Shown here: in pieces, positions 38,256 to 38,699 of the stretch
How positions within the stretch are numbered: the stretch's first letter is position 1
Layout: the number at the start of each line of letters is the position of its first letter
Origin: UBA8296 sp031581145
GTDB taxonomy: Bacteria > Bacteroidota > Rhodothermia > Balneolales > Balneolaceae
Length of the DNA stretch: 38,699 nucleotides
NCBI GenBank assembly: GCA_031581145.1
Contig: JAVLBP010000012.1
Location: 1 to 38,699 of the forward strand
Reading direction: 5' to 3'
The notes under the pieces: model-generated
The model's database searches: none
Told to the model about the DNA's origin: nothing
The model's input: only the letters and a program-made list of their open reading frames with translations
Translations under genes and position numbers: made by a program

Positions 38256-38699
38256 GTTCAGGCAAAATAACAACTCCTCTACGGATGATGATTCAAGAAT
38301 GGTGGTCTGGGTCACCACACTGGATTGCTGTGCGAGCGGGTGTCTTCTTGGCAATCTCGTTTCCGCCCATCGATTTGCCCTTTATGCTTTTTTTGGGATG
38401 GCTTGACCTTCAGGTTTTACTATTTAGTACAAATCCACGAATTGCGCAGAAATGTCGATTATGGGTCTTTTTGGCATGCTTGATTTGGAATGCATTGACT
38501 ACCTATTGGTTGATGATGGCCACATTGGGTGGCGGCTTGGCAGCGATTATAGCTAATTCTGGGCTCATGACCTTGACATTGTTGGTGGCTCGAGCCGTAG
38601 TGCAAACCGTTGAGCAGAGTATCGGCTCACAACAAGGAAATAGGCAACAGTGGCACAAACAACAAGGGAATAGACTAGCTCGCTGGATTCGACCCACGA
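38252..38699 (+). CDS. lnt: Apolipoprotein N-acyltransferase, N-terminal part (runs off the window)
   Basis: The frame opens at ATG 38252, overlapping the rsmI stop, and stays open for 149 codons to the right edge. It encodes a membrane protein start: a hydrophobic segment WIAVRAGVFLAISFPPIDLP (near 24-43), MLFLGWLDLQVLLF, then WVFLACLIWNALTTYWLMM and a further hydrophobic stretch. The early FPPIDLPF and the WN...YWL pattern match the N-terminal membrane region of Lnt, which adds the third acyl chain to lipoproteins at the inner membrane. The catalytic nitrilase-like domain is outside the window, so the call rests on the N-terminus. A QQGNR duplication lies near residues 132-145. Confidence 0.72.
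   Translation, partial: MSSGKITTPLRMMIQEWWSGSPHWIAVRAGVFLAISFPPIDLPFMLFLGWLDLQVLLFSTNPRIAQKCRLWVFLACLIWNALTTYWLMMATLGGGLAAIIANSGLMTLTLLVARAVVQTVEQSIGSQQGNRQQWHKQQGNRLARWIRPT

Noticed and set aside
1..38699. CRISPR arrays, tRNA genes, rRNA genes, insertion sequences, toxin-antitoxin or phage-defence genes
   Set aside because: I looked for regularly spaced repeats, cloverleaf-like sequences, transposases and known defence motifs on both strands and found none that I can support.

Overview
The window is chromosomal DNA from a bacterium of the Bacteroidota/Balneolota-Rhodothermota kind. The basis is convergent but not decisive. The F1-ATPase genes atpD-atpC stand apart from the rest of the ATP synthase genes. 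parA-parB is followed by a DUF5683 gene. A UpxY-type NusG paralogue is present. Start codons generally lack strong Shine-Dalgarno sequences. Several upstream regions resemble the Bacteroidota promoter form (TTTG, about 19 nt, then TAnnTTTG). No 16S rRNA, tRNA, insertion sequence, prophage or CRISPR array is visible. Almost everything is housekeeping DNA, densely packed, with many 1-4 nt gene overlaps.

Layout. At 1-700, AT-rich DNA holds a partial minus-strand ORF and a UpxY/NusG-like antiterminator; it looks like the edge of a surface-polysaccharide or accessory locus. At 708-2594 lie DUF971 and an O-methyltransferase (minus), divergent from a PlsC-like acyltransferase. At 2601-4415 is atpD-atpC (minus). 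At 4761-14973 is a long plus-strand run: rsmB, valS, a uvrD/pcrA helicase, lon and rsgA. At 15022-19811 are tkt and polA (minus, 4-nt overlap). At 19924-20937 is a secreted TPR protein with a strong intrinsic terminator. At 21063-24402 is parA-parB-DUF5683-LOG (minus), coupled by TAATG junctions. At 24587-27856 is uvrC, an ECF sigma factor and its probable anti-sigma factor (minus). At 28038-32010 lie a pseudouridine synthase, rmuC, a tandem universal stress protein and nfo, partly overlapping tail to tail. At 32007-34940 prfA (with nfo) is divergent from purK-purE. At 34995-36789 is grpE-dnaJ (minus). At 37015-38699 are a VOC-family protein, rsmI and the start of lnt, which runs off the window.

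Working together: DNA repair and replication (polA, uvrC, uvrD, nfo, rmuC), proteostasis (lon, grpE, dnaJ), translation (valS, prfA, rsmB, rsgA, rsmI, RluA family), chromosome segregation (parA/parB), energy and carbon flow (atpDC, tkt) and purine synthesis (purK/purE).

I found no clearly new multi-gene system. The most interesting unexplained structure is non-coding. The rmuC-uspA divergent region carries three 27-bp tandem repeats that create GTGA-N6-TCAC dyads, followed by an 11-bp stem-loop just before the uspA start codon. A second theme is repeated short tandem duplication at gene boundaries (polA stop, LOG stop, plsC start) and in low-complexity linkers inserted into housekeeping proteins (ParB, UvrD, ValS, PolA, GrpE, anti-sigma factor).
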